Assembly (NCBI GenBank): GCA_000447185.1
Contig: KE647146.1
Span: 1-14,029, forward strand
Direction: 5' to 3'
DNA: 14,029 nt
Origin: Vairimorpha apis BRL 01
Taxonomy: Eukaryota; Microsporidia; Nosematidae
Positions 1 through 9,309 of the stretch are shown here, piece after piece. Position 1 is the stretch's first letter. Each line of letters starts with the position of its first letter. Both the position numbers and the translations under genes were made by a program. Under the pieces are notes generated by a model, which was given only the letters and a program-made list of their open reading frames with translations, made no database searches and was not told the DNA's origin.

Positions 1-917
1 ATAAACTTTCGTTCAAACTTTTGCTAAAATGGTTCACACTTAAGATAAATAATAAATGAAAAGGTATATCGCCTTAACGAGTATTTATTTTACTTTTTTG
101 TTAATAATACTTTATTATAAATAAATTTTAAAATATTATTCAGAAGCAATCTTTTCAAGTCTTTTTAATTATTATTAGACATTTTTAAGCATTTTATGTA
201 TAGTAATAGGAAAATATAAGTAACTTTTTTAACTTCGTTAACAAGAATTCTTGAGAAATTTGAATTTTGTGACTTTATTTAAAATGATTTTTGTCAGTAT
301 CTGTTCGTTTTGTACCTATAAACTTATATTATTACTACTTTATTGGCCTAAATTATTTATCTTCTTTCTAATATGATTTGCATCACTTATGTGTTTTATT
401 AATTTTTCATTTTGTACAAATTAATCATAAATTTTGAAATTAACTTCAAATTTTTTTTATTTATATTGAAAAAAAATTTAAATAATGGTCGTGTTTATTA
501 TTTAAAAATTGATTCGTTATTTATTTAAACTATTTAAAATGATTTTATACGTTATAATTACGTTTTTTAATAAGTAGTTTTTATTTAAAAAATATATAAA
601 TTAATTTTAAAAATTTTAAATTATATATTTATAAATATAGATTAATATATTAACACATTTTATGTTAATTAATTTAAAAAAAATATTTATTCTAACTTTA
701 TTTTTCACTATAAAATATTAAAAAAAAATAATATTTGTTTCTCAAAATTTATAAAATTATATGTATATATTTTAAATCAAAAATAAATTAACTTACAAAT
801 CAAAATTTGTATAAAATAATATAGTTTTATAATCATTAAATAATTTGTGTTTCTCTTTTAATTTTTTTTACCTCATTTTATTTAGTTTATTCTATCTTAT
901 ATAATGAACCACCCTTA
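1..917. other. AT-rich left flank, no intact gene
   Basis: No complete gene is visible. The first 110 bases and roughly 180-420 have more mixed composition than the rest and may be remnants of coding sequence. In the + strand a frame is open from base 3 to a TGA at 57-59 and could be the last 18 codons of a gene lying to the left. On the minus strand 73-1 also reads protein-like but holds a TAG at 24-26. Neither is recognisable. I looked for a tRNA (there is a GTTCAAA at 11-17) but found no matching arms. Confidence 0.4.
911..917 (+). promoter_or_regulatory. CCC-type start signal of the SNARE gene
   Basis: ACCCTTA directly precedes the ATG at 918, with three bases between the last C and the ATG. 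The same ACCCT core precedes three other genes in this window. CCC-like elements just upstream of start codons are a known microsporidian transcription/start signal and imply a very short 5' leader. The element overlaps a four-codon out-of-frame ATG ORF beginning at 904, which would probably be outside the mRNA. Confidence 0.75.
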
Positions 918-1460
918 ATGTCAAATATAGAAAATTTAAAAAAGGAACAAAATGAAATAGAAGAAGAAATAGAAAAAGCAAAAAAAAAACTTAATAATTT
1001 AGGCACTTTATCAATTAGAATAAACAACTTTGAAAGGTGTGCAAATTTATTAGAAAGTAATAATGACATTTTTTTAAAAAAAGCTAAGGAATTTAAAAAA
1101 CAAATTATACACTTAAGTAATTTAAGGTCTAAAAAAAATCAAGAGAATGTCGAAGAGATGATACGAAGTAAACTTCAACCAGAAACTCCTATAACTGACA
1201 TAAGTGAATGTACAGATTCAGAATTTTTTAGAAGTAGAACAGAAAGAGTAAATAATATACTTTTAAATGCTATGGATGCACTCGATAGTGTAAAAAGACA
1301 AGGAAGATACATTGAAAAAACAAATGCCAAAATTAAAAACGGTTTAAGGAAACTTGGGTTAAGTAGAGATTTGGTAGATGAAATTGATAGAAGATATTTG
1401 GCAGATAATATGATTTTTGTAAGATTATTTATAGTTTTAATTATATTTTCTTTATTTTAA
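918..1460 (+). CDS. BOS1: Qb-SNARE, Bos1/membrin (GOSR2) type
   Basis: A 180-residue tail-anchored SNARE, expected on ER-Golgi membranes, where Bos1/membrin pairs with other SNAREs to fuse transport vesicles. The N-terminal half (about 1-80) is a charged helical region. The SNARE helix runs from about 108 to 160 and contains LDSVKRQGR; Q128 falls where the zero-layer glutamine of membrin/Bos1 lies. It is followed by LGLSRDLVDEIDRRYLADN, which lines up without gaps with the family's LGLS...IE+R...D segment. The C-terminal hydrophobic anchor (about 165-180) ends the protein, leaving no lumenal tail. GOS28 and Vti1 fit less well because they lack the GLS...RR segment. The length is slightly below the 210-245 residues usual for the family. 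The start is fixed by the ACCCTTA element just upstream. No intron is seen. The family is judged from remembered consensus, so the paralogue is less certain than the SNARE call. Confidence 0.85.
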   Translation: MSNIENLKKEQNEIEEEIEKAKKKLNNLGTLSIRINNFERCANLLESNNDIFLKKAKEFKKQIIHLSNLRSKKNQENVEEMIRSKLQPETPITDISECTDSEFFRSRTERVNNILLNAMDALDSVKRQGRYIEKTNAKIKNGLRKLGLSRDLVDEIDRRYLADNMIFVRLFIVLIIFSLF

Positions 1461-2259
1461 GATTTTGGTTTCGATGAAAATAAAAATAATATTTGTGAAT
1501 TAATTTTATGGTACTATTTTCAAAAGTTTAAACATTTTTAAAAAATAAATGGTGTAAATTTTAAATAGATGTTATGTATTAAAATTTAAAATTTTATATA
1601 TATTTCAGAAACAGTATTTTAATTATCAGTTAAAAAATATTTTTAAAATTAAAATCTTAATTTAATTAAACATTGTAAATTTAATATATATTTTTTTATT
1701 TTGTTGTAAAATTATAATTAAATTTTTTTAAATAACTTTAAGATAAAATAAGAAAATATTATTTCTTAAAAATCTCATAATTATTTAATTTAATATTTAA
1801 AGAAATTTAAATTAGAATATGTTTAAATTCAAAAAAAATTAAATTCGTAAAAATTTCTGTGAAATTTTAATTTTATTTGCGAATTAAACAATATTACAAC
1901 TTTTTTAAAACTAAAAATCGAATTTTATTTGAAGAAATCTTCTAAACTTAATGATTTTGCTGAATGATATTAGTAAAATATATATTGTTTTTAACATTTA
2001 TGTACATTATATTGTTCTATAAATTGAAAAATAAATTTATTATAATCATAAAATTAAAAAATATTTATATTAAAATATAAAAATTTTAATATGTAAATTG
2101 TATTAAATTTATAACATTTTTTTACAAAATCACATAAGTGTGCTTTAAATAAATCAAAATTATATTAAAAAACATGTCTTTTAATTGTTTTACTTATATG
2201 TAAATAAATAGTCCAATTTTTTAAAAACATTAAAAGAAAATAATTAAACTATTTATTAA
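1461..2259. other. AT-rich spacer between convergent genes
   Basis: About 800 bases of A/T runs between the SNARE gene and the 3' end of the minus-strand repeat gene. Stops are dense in all frames. A slightly richer patch at about 1900-1980 has no frame worth calling. No CCC-type start element is present on either strand. Confidence 0.6.
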
Positions 2260-3449
2260 TTATTGTTTATTAGTATCACTCTTAGCTCTTAATATTCCAT
2301 GAAATTTATACTCATTACCTTTTAGATCTTTTTCTTTTGGTGTAAAAAAATCCCCTTCTATATATACTTCTTTACCTTCTTTGTTAATATTTACTTTTCC
2401 AGGCATATTTTTTAAAACATATAATAAATCATTTACTGAAGTTTCACCTTTTTGATTTGAAATATTGTTTAATTCTTTATCTTTATTACCAATAAAAACA
2501 ATAGATTCAATAGCTTTTTTAGGATTTTCTACTTTTTGAGAATTAGTCGAGTTAGAAACAGATTTACTTGTAATTGAAGAAGATGAATTATTTTGTTTAT
2601 TTATATTAGAAGTTGAATTTTTATCATTTCGATTGTTTCCTAATCTTTTTTTAGATTGATCATCTTTAGTATCATTTTTATCTTTATTCTTCTCATTAAT
2701 ATTAAATAAATCATTCCAAATACTTTCTTTTTGTAAATTTTCTTTATTTGAATCGTCTGATTCATATTTAATTGGTTTATTTTTTGAATCATCTTTACCA
2801 TTTTTTTGATTTTGATTAGTTAAATCTTTTTTTATTTCTTCTGTTTTTTGTTTCAAATCTTTAGCATCATTTTTATCTTTTGATGATTTTAAATCTTCTT
2901 TTTTTGATGTGTTTTCAGATTTTTTACTAATATTGATATTTGGACTTATTTCTTTTTTTGTTTCATCAGACTTATTTATTGATTCTGTTTTTTCATTTTT
3001 TAGAGTTTTTTGCCAAATTTCCTATCTTTATAGTGGCATCATCTGCAATTTTTTTTATTGATTTTGAAACTTCTTTAGAATCTTTTTTACTTTCATTATT
3101 TTTAGTTTCATTTTCCGCAAATGATTTAATGGAATTAGTGGCTTCCTTAGCAATCTTTTTTAAATCTTGGGTTTTTATTTCTAATTCTTTTTCTTGTTTA
3201 TTAAATTTTTCATTGTTTGATTTTTTTGTAGAATCTTCAGTTTTATTTTTATCATCTTTTTTTGATTGATTATTGGATTTGTTTGTAGAACTTTCAATTT
3301 TTGAACCTTTAGAATCATCTTTAATCTTATCTTTAACGTTTTTTCTTCTTTATCATTTAATTTTTTATCATCTTTAGAAATATCCTTAGTTATTTTTGAA
3401 GAATTATCTTTAATCTTATCTTTAACGTTTTTTCTTCTTTATCATTTAA
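2260..3449 (-). pseudogene. Detached C-terminal part of the repeat protein gene
   Basis: This continues the gene that starts at 4777 after its frame breaks at a five-base poly-A run (3450-3454). Reading on, three one-base deficits (3450-3454, 3428-3433, 3339-3344) add up to one codon, so the original phase returns at 3337. It stays open until a TGA at 2995-2993. One base of change in the A6 run 2996-3001 moves reading into the last frame, open to the TAA at 2262-2260. The product is lysine, aspartate, serine and asparagine rich (VKDKIKDDSKGSKIES...). The last 80 or so residues are not low complexity and include VYIEGDFFTPKEKD and KFHGILRAK, so they look like a small folded domain. I do not recognise it. 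A TTG at 2856 could be mistaken for a start, but the frame is open well upstream of it, so an independent gene is unlikely. Confidence 0.6.
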
Positions 3450-3627
3450 TTTTTATCATCTTTAGAAATATCCTTAGTTATTTTTGAAGAATTATCTTTA
3501 ATCTTATCTTTAACGTTTTCTTCTTTATCATTTAATTTTTTATCATCTTTAGAAATATCCTTAGTTATTTTTGAAGAATTATCTTTAATCTTATCTTTAA
3601 CGTTTTTTTCTTCTTTATCATCTGATT
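3310..3627 (-). repeat. Tandem 87-89 base repeat, lysine/aspartate rich
   Basis: Three near-identical full copies plus partial flanks, with successive CG landmarks at 3337, 3426, 3514 and 3601, giving spacings of 89, 88 and 87 bases. One unit encodes about 29 residues: VKDKIKDNSSKITKDISK followed by DDKKLNDKEEN. Copies differ mainly in the length of two poly-A runs: 6, 6, 4 and 7 before the AACG landmark, and 6, 5 and 6 inside the unit. These length differences break the reading frame. Confidence 0.9.
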
Positions 3628-4777
3628 TTTTACTATCTTTAAATTTTTTCTGATCATCGGATTTCTTGTCGTCTTTATTCTCTTCTGTTTTTTTATCATC
3701 TTCATAACTATTTTTATTCTTTGTGAAATCAAATGTAGATGGTATATTCTTGTCTTTATTATCTTTTATTTGTTCCTTAAGATTTTCATTAGATAAAGAT
3801 TCCAAAACAGTTATTGTTTTAACATTAATTAAAACTTTTTTAGGACTATTGTCAAGTAAAACTGTCGTCCAAAAAGTCTTTTTCTTATTTTCGATTGATT
3901 CAATACTCTTAAGATCTTTATCCTTTTTTACTGGTTCAACTAAATTATCAGGTGTGGTATTTAAAAAAGAACTTTCCTGTGTAATATCTGAACTAATTAA
4001 GGAAGATCCTTTTGCACCTCCAGCAGCAGCACCTCCACCTCCAGCACCACCTGGTGGTTTTGCACCTCCAGCAGCAGCACCTCCTCCACCAGCACCACCT
4101 GGTGGTTTTGCACCTCCACCTGGTGATTTTGTATCGCCGCCAGATGAACCTTGACCCTCTTTAGATTTATCGCCACCAGATTCACCACCAGCAGCAGATC
4201 CTACTTCACTTGCTAGTTTTTTTAATTCCTCGGGATTTCCTAAAATTGATTCGTCAGCAACAACTACAACAGACGGTTGATCTTTATTGCCTTCTGATTG
4301 TATTAATGCAGCGTCTTTATCTTTAACTTTAATTGTTTTGATATCTGGATCATCTTTTCCTTTATCTCCATTTGAACCACCGCTAGCAGAGCCGCCTCCT
4401 TTTGAACCACCACCTGATGCACCACCTCCAGGTGAACCACCTCCAGCAGCACCACCTCCAGGTGAACCGCCACCTGATGCACCGCCACCTGATGCACCTC
4501 CGCCAGCAGCACCACCTCCAGGTGAACCGCCACCGGCAGCACCACCACCTGAAGGAACTAAATTTGATGAACTAATTTTTTGTTTATAAGCTGTATCAGA
4601 AACTGTTGATGGATTTATGTCGCCTAACTTCGAACTAGAAAGAATACGAGAAAGTCCTTCTCTTAATGAATTTTCTTCCGGTTTTTCATTTTTTTTCTTT
4701 TCCTTAAGAAAATTTTCCAGCTCTTTATTAACAAATATATCGCAATTAATAATGAACATATATATTAAAATAATCAT
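3446..4777 (-). CDS. Secreted-looking glycine-rich / lysine-rich repeat protein (N-terminal frame)
   Basis: A 443-residue open frame of unknown function. Residues 1-18 (MIILIYMFIINCDIFVNK) look like a signal peptide; Met7 is an alternative start. Then come a charged stretch (about 19-74), eleven xxGGG pentapeptides (75-129), a short non-repetitive segment containing VVVVADESILGNPEELKKL, a second glycine/alanine/proline block (about 218-256), a more ordinary segment with TFWTTVLLDNSPKKVLINVK, and a lysine/aspartate-rich tail running into 29-residue repeats. The frame ends at 3446 only because a poly-A run is one base short; the gene probably continues to 2260, giving about 840 codons. Glycine-rich repeats behind a signal peptide recall microsporidian spore-wall proteins such as SWP1, but no specific match is seen. 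There is no CCC-type element upstream of 4777, unlike the intact genes. The proline-rich frames on the other strand are shadows. Confidence 0.7.
   Translation of the reverse strand: MIILIYMFIINCDIFVNKELENFLKEKKKNEKPEENSLREGLSRILSSSKLGDINPSTVSDTAYKQKISSSNLVPSGGGAAGGGSPGGGAAGGGASGGGASGGGSPGGGAAGGGSPGGGASGGGSKGGGSASGGSNGDKGKDDPDIKTIKVKDKDAALIQSEGNKDQPSVVVVADESILGNPEELKKLASEVGSAAGGESGGDKSKEGQGSSGGDTKSPGGGAKPPGGAGGGGAAAGGAKPPGGAGGGGAAAGGAKGSSLISSDITQESSFLNTTPDNLVEPVKKDKDLKSIESIENKKKTFWTTVLLDNSPKKVLINVKTITVLESLSNENLKEQIKDNKDKNIPSTFDFTKNKNSYEDDKKTEENKDDKKSDDQKKFKDSKKSDDKEEKNVKDKIKDNSSKITKDISKDDKKLNDKEENVKDKIKDNSSKITKDISKDDKN
4014..4109 (-). repeat. Two tandem 48-base glycine/alanine repeats
   Basis: Two near-perfect 48-base copies (4014-4061 and 4062-4109), each encoding the 16 residues KPPGGAGGGGAAAGGA with register shift, plus a truncated third copy at the 4110 side. 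The few differences between copies are silent. The block is far richer in G and C than the surroundings because of GGT, GCT and CCA codons. Confidence 0.85.
4391..4555 (-). repeat. Eleven 15-base xxGGG repeats
   Basis: Residues 75-129 of the secreted repeat protein consist of eleven pentapeptides of the form (A/S/P)(A/S/P/K)GGG, such as SPGGG, AAGGG and ASGGG, each from 15 bases. The order of unit types is irregular, which fits unequal exchange or slippage followed by point changes. Confidence 0.9.
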
Positions 4778-6434
4778 ATTGTTTATTTAATTTATTAATT
4801 TATACTCAAAATTTGTTTCACATTACTTAAAACAAAAATGTTTCATGTTTCAATCAAAATAGTAAGTCTAGCATATTTAAATTAAAACTATTAAATTATA
4901 CTTTTAAAATTATTTTTATTTCACAAAACGTTTTTATATTTTTTAAATGAAAATAAAGTTGTAATTTTTTTTGATAATACAATATTTTGTTAATGTATTA
5001 ATATTAAATTGTTTGACTTAAAATACTTTTAATAAAATTTTAATAATAGATTAATTAAAATTTTTTGTTAAAATTTTGTATTTTTAAAAATCTTTTTTTT
5101 CAGTAATTTTAATATGACTAGAAGATTTATAAATTAATTTTAACATATTGAAATCAAAAAATATTTTGAAGTTCAAATAAAAACATTTTAATAATTCTTA
5201 AATTAAAAGAAAAAATACAACTTTTTGTATAATTCATATTTTTTTTAAATTTATATAAAAATAAAATAAACAAAAAAAATTTTTTAAAATAATTTATACA
5301 CATGAACTTAACTCTGAATTAATATGTTTTTAAATTAATTTTTAATTTGTATTTAATTTTTTTAGCATATTTATAATCACCATAAAATAAATCTAAAAGT
5401 TTAATAATATTTTATATAAAAAACACACCGTTATCTCTTTAATTATTTATATATACTTTTATTTTTAACTAAAATATTTTTTAAATTTAAATTTAGAAAT
5501 AATTCTATTAAACTATATATAATTAATAGAAATCAATTATTAAATAATAAAAGATTTATTTTATATATAAATTTCAATAATAATACTTCGTTCAGATTTT
5601 TTCTTTGAAAAAAATAAATATTAAAAATCATAAAAATCATAAAAAACTTAAATAAAATAATATGAATATCATTTATATTGATAAATATATTAAAAAAATA
5701 ACTTTAAATGGTTTAGATTTTATCAAGTTTATATTAGTTTTATATATTATTAACATTTATTTGTCCAAAACATATTGGTAATATTTTATACAAACAAAGA
5801 TGTTTTAAGCTACTATTTTTTCAAAATACTTGTATATGTCATAAATAATTAAGAGATTTTTATTTAATAAACATTTATCAAAAATATTGACATTTCAATT
5901 ATTTTAATCAAATTAAATGAAATAATTTTAATATTTTAAATATTTAAACAAAAATAAACATATACTATTACATTTTTCATTTATTTATCACATAGATCTT
6001 GTACTAATTTTTAATATGAAAATAAACTCTACATAGATTAAATACTTACTTCATATTTATTTTAGAAAAATTAAATCTTTATTTAAATTTTTTAGTTATA
6101 TAAAAAATAATATTTATAAAAGTATTTAATAATAAAAACATTTAAAAAATAATTTAAAATAAAAATTCTTAAATATAAATGATATTTTATATTTCTATGA
6201 GTATAAAATAATATATAAAATTACAAGTTTATATTTAAATTATACAGTTTTTATAATATATTATATTTTGTAAACTATTTTTTGATATTAAAAATTATAT
6301 GTAAAGCAAATAAATTATAAAATATATAATTAAAACCAGAGCTTTTTTTGTTAAAGTAAAAAAAATGTATAATTAAATTTTTACGAAATATTTAACAAAT
6401 AAAATAATTTTGTTCTTCTTATCATATAAATTAT
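4778..6434. other. Long AT-rich spacer, divergent promoters
   Basis: About 1.65 kb between two divergently read genes. It is nearly all A/T runs, and stops are frequent in all six frames. It must hold the start regions of the minus-strand repeat gene and of Nuf2, but the only signal I can point to is the ACCCTTAAA next to the Nuf2 start. No RNA gene or large repeat is recognised. Confidence 0.6.
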
Positions 6435-6437
6435 ATG

Positions 6438-6446
6438 ACCCTTAAA
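6438..6446 (+). promoter_or_regulatory. CCC-type start signal of the Nuf2 gene
   Basis: ACCCTTAAA lies immediately before the ATG at 6447. An in-frame ATG at 6435 comes before the element, so using it would place the signal inside the coding region. This argues for the start at 6447. Confidence 0.75.
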
Positions 6447-7703
6447 ATGCACAATTTTGTTCCAGATTTACCAATAAAAGATATTTTAGAATACTTTAAT
6501 GATATAGGTATTGAAATAAGACAATCTGATATTCTTAAGCCAAACAATATAATTCTTTTGAGAATTTATGAAAATATTGTTACCACTTTTACAAACATCG
6601 AGCTTAATTATATTGTTGATGAATCTTTATATCAGATAATTTTATACAAGAAAATATACAATTTTCTTACAAAAATTGGATTTTTAAATTTTAGTATAAA
6701 AGATTTAAATTGTGAAAGTCGTCGTTTTATTAACATTTTAAGTTATGTTGTAAACTTTTCAATGTATAGAGATACAAAAAAAAATGTTTATAATAAAATT
6801 AAACAATTAAATGATGAAAAAAATATTTTAAAAGAAGATGTCGAAAAAAAAATTATTATGAAAAAAAAGGAAATTATTAATTTAAAAAATAATTTAAATT
6901 CTCAAAATAAAAACAAAGAAAATTTAGAAAATGAAATTCTGGAACTAGATAATGAACTTAAAGAAATTATAAAGATTCAACGAAATTTAGCTAATGAAAC
7001 TGAATTATTAAAATCTGAAAGAGATGAGGTAAATGATAAATTAAATTCTTTTCAATTGCTAATTATGAATACAAAAAAAGAAATTGAATGTTTGAAAACA
7101 CAAATTGTAAGTGATCCAACTAAACTAGTTGCATTGCTTAAAGAAATGAAGGAATTATTACACAAAGAAAATGAATCCCTAAAAAATTTAGAAAAGGAAA
7201 GTATAAATTTAAATTTAAAAATACAATTTTTGCAAAAAAGCAAAGAAGAAATTAAAGGTTTAATAAATAAAGCTGTTTTGTTGAAAAATATTAATTCTGA
7301 TATTGAAAAAATTAACAATTATATCAACAATACTAAAACTATAATAAAAAATATTGAAAGTACAATAAATGCATCAAAAATTAGATTAAATTATATTATA
7401 CGACAGATTGGTCATATCGAAACTAAAATATATAATCTACAAGAAAATGATAAAAAATGTTCCGAAGAGATATTTTCTAAAATGGATAAACTTAAAGTTG
7501 ATTATAAAGACATATCAACCAAAAGATCTACTTTACAAGAGAATTTGGATAAAATTATTAAGAAATGTAAAAAATTAGAATATGAAATTATTAAAGCTAA
7601 AAATGAACACGAATGTTATGTAAATGATATCGTTAATTTATTAAACAATATCAAAGATAATCAGTCATTGTACTTTAGCAATATAAAAAGAAATCTTCCG
7701 TAA
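6447..7703 (+). CDS. NUF2: Kinetochore protein Nuf2 (Ndc80 complex)
   Basis: A 418-residue protein, close to the 450-460 usual for Nuf2. With Ndc80 it forms the microtubule-binding rod of the outer kinetochore; Spc24/Spc25 complete the complex. Residues 1-115 fit the Nuf2 calponin-homology head: FVPDLPIKDILEYFNDIGI at the start, then an ILxPxxxxxLRIYENIV-like segment (29-45), and CESRRFINILSYVVNFSMYR (89-108), which matches the family's RtxRFLSgiiNFxxFR signature. From about 112 to the end the chain is almost entirely heptad-like coiled coil rich in K, E, N and L. The start is taken at the second Met, giving MHNFVPDL, because the ACCCTTAAA signal lies between the two ATGs; the longer form would add MTLK. 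Runs of up to nine A are present, yet the frame is intact. Most coiled-coil proteins look alike, so the head domain carries the identification. Confidence 0.9.
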   Translation: MHNFVPDLPIKDILEYFNDIGIEIRQSDILKPNNIILLRIYENIVTTFTNIELNYIVDESLYQIILYKKIYNFLTKIGFLNFSIKDLNCESRRFINILSYVVNFSMYRDTKKNVYNKIKQLNDEKNILKEDVEKKIIMKKKEIINLKNNLNSQNKNKENLENEILELDNELKEIIKIQRNLANETELLKSERDEVNDKLNSFQLLIMNTKKEIECLKTQIVSDPTKLVALLKEMKELLHKENESLKNLEKESINLNLKIQFLQKSKEEIKGLINKAVLLKNINSDIEKINNYINNTKTIIKNIESTINASKIRLNYIIRQIGHIETKIYNLQENDKKCSEEIFSKMDKLKVDYKDISTKRSTLQENLDKIIKKCKKLEYEIIKAKNEHECYVNDIVNLLNNIKDNQSLYFSNIKRNLP

Positions 7704-8121
7704 TATATAATATATCATTATTTTTAAAGTTACAAATAATTTAAAGCTTAATTTTTTTTAATTTTTATTTATATTATATTGTAAATAAATTTTATATATT
7801 CTAAAAAAATATAATTTTGAGTTATTTTAAGCAATTAATAATTTGATTTACGTTGAATCAATAAAATTTTATTTTTAATAAATGTACGTTTAAATTTATA
7901 AGAGAATTGCAATAAAATGCAATATATTTAATTATTAAATTTTTAACATGAAAATATATGTTGCAATTTTGAAAAAAATATAATTAAAATTTTATTTTGT
8001 AACTATATGTTATATAATTTAATAATTATTCATTAGTATTTTGTTTAAATAATCTTAATATAATATATATTTTTTAATTTATTTATATATATAAAAATTA
8101 GTTCACACATTTTTAATTTTA

Positions 8122-8146
8122 ATTATTTGTGATAACCACAAATAGT
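8122..8146. repeat. Short hairpin in spacer
   Basis: TATTTGTG and CACAAATA form an eight-base perfect stem around the five-base loop ATAAC, extendable outward by one G-T wobble and one A-T pair. It has no T-run that would mark a terminator on either strand and no known role. Confidence 0.4.
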
Positions 8147-8849
8147 ATTTAAACAAATCTATATTAATTTTATATTTTGATTTATATTTATAAAATAACT
8201 TTTTATTTCTGTAAATTTTAAATGTATTAAATCTAAAATTAAAATTTATTTTAAACGTAATTGATATGTTTTTAATATTGTAAATATCAATAAATTTTTT
8301 ATATCTATTCATTTACCAAAAAAATCTATTTAATTTGAATTTTTAAAAAAATATGTTAAATTTGTATTTTAAATTATATTATAAATTACAAACTTCTTAA
8401 CAATTAATTTAACAAAAATAAATGTTTATAAGAAAATTTTATTGCTTTTCTTTATATTAAATTTTTTATTAAAATTTATAAAATAAACAAAAAAGTAAAA
8501 ATTACCTTTTTAATAGTAATTTATAATAAAAAAACAAAAGTGGATGTTAAAATTAATATAATAAAAAAAAATCTTACATTTTAAAGTTAGACTTATATTG
8601 TTGATTTCTTTCATATATCTTTTTTAAAAATTTAATTTTAGTTTTTTTACAAATGTACTTTTAGATATTTTAATTTTTTTACTTAATAATAAATGTAATT
8701 TTTTAATATAACATAGTTTAAAAAAAATCATGTGCATCATTAAATTTATAAATATATATATAATTATATTAAACATGATTTAAATACACTTATTTTTTGT
8801 TATTTATGTAAAAAAATTATTTAATAAAATATGGAAAATATTTTTATGC

Positions 8850-8880
8850 ACATACAAATTAAATTAAATTTTTTGTATGT
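8850..8880. repeat. Nine-base inverted repeat in spacer
   Basis: ACATACAAA at 8850-8858 and TTTGTATGT at 8872-8880 are perfect reverse complements separated by 13 A/T bases. It could be chance in such AT-rich DNA, though each arm contains two C or two G bases. It lies about 430 bases before the serpin start. Confidence 0.35.
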
Positions 8881-9304
8881 TATAAATATTTACTTATAAA
8901 AAGCACTAAAATATTTAGTTTGTTTAATATTTTAAAGGCAAAATATTTTTTGTGATATGTTAAATTAAAATATTATTTGTTTGTTAAATAAATTATACAA
9001 AATAAAAATTAGTGTTTATTAGATCAACCATTACAATCTCAAAAGTTATTGTTGTGAAAACAAATAAAAAACTAACAAATCTTAGATTTTATAATATCTT
9101 GTAATCATAATTTATTAAACTCAATATAAAAAATAATAATAACATGAATATAATTAGATTTTCAAAATATTTAATTAATGTTTATATTTGTGTATTACAG
9201 CAAATTTTTACAAGTTTTGAATTTTTATTGAAAACAAAGAATAAATTAAAAAAAAATTAATTTTAAAATTGATCAATATATTTAAAAATTAAAAATTTTC
9301 TTTT

Positions 9305-9309
9305 ACCCT
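9305..9309 (+). promoter_or_regulatory. CCC-type start signal of the serpin gene
   Basis: ACCCT abuts the ATG at 9310 with a single base between the last C and the ATG. The shared element puts the serpin under the same kind of start signal as the core genes and supports the chosen start. Confidence 0.75.

Larger units (their letters stand above)
7704..9309. other. Long AT-rich spacer upstream of the serpin
   Basis: About 1.6 kb with no convincing gene. A 69-codon minus-strand frame (8103-8312) is made almost only of K, I, N, F and Y and has no start signal. A 38-codon frame at 9144-9260 (MNIIRFSKYLINVYICVLQQ...) has more varied residues but no start signal and is out of phase with the serpin. 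Two perfect short inverted repeats occur at 8124-8144 and 8850-8880. Nothing else is recognisable. Confidence 0.6.

Noticed and set aside
1..60. GTTCAAA resembling a tRNA T-loop
   Set aside because: No flanking T-stem pairing and no A box at the right distance.
242..253. 12-base palindrome CAAGAATTCTTG
   Set aside because: Isolated, no second copy or adjoining structure found; likely chance.
2993..3001. Programmed ribosomal frameshifting as explanation of the breaks
   Set aside because: There are many breaks in both loci, in different directions and without a common slippery heptamer or downstream structure.
2940..3269. 109-codon + strand Phe/Leu/Ser-rich frame
   Set aside because: Opposite strand of a Lys/Glu-rich coding region, which always yields such F/L/S frames.
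3723..4154. 143-codon + strand frame
   Set aside because: Shadow of the same minus-strand gene; proline block at its end and no start signal.
4287..4589. Proline-rich + strand frame opposite the glycine repeats
   Set aside because: GGT/GCA repeats read backwards give proline codons. The minus frame is far longer, has a signal-like start and continues beyond the repeats.
8103..8312. 69-codon minus-strand frame
   Set aside because: Composition (K, I, N, F, Y) equals translated AT background; no start signal.
9144..9260. 38-codon frame just before the serpin, considered as a signal-peptide exon
   Set aside because: Ends at a TAA in another phase, and no convincing microsporidian splice signals join it to the serpin.
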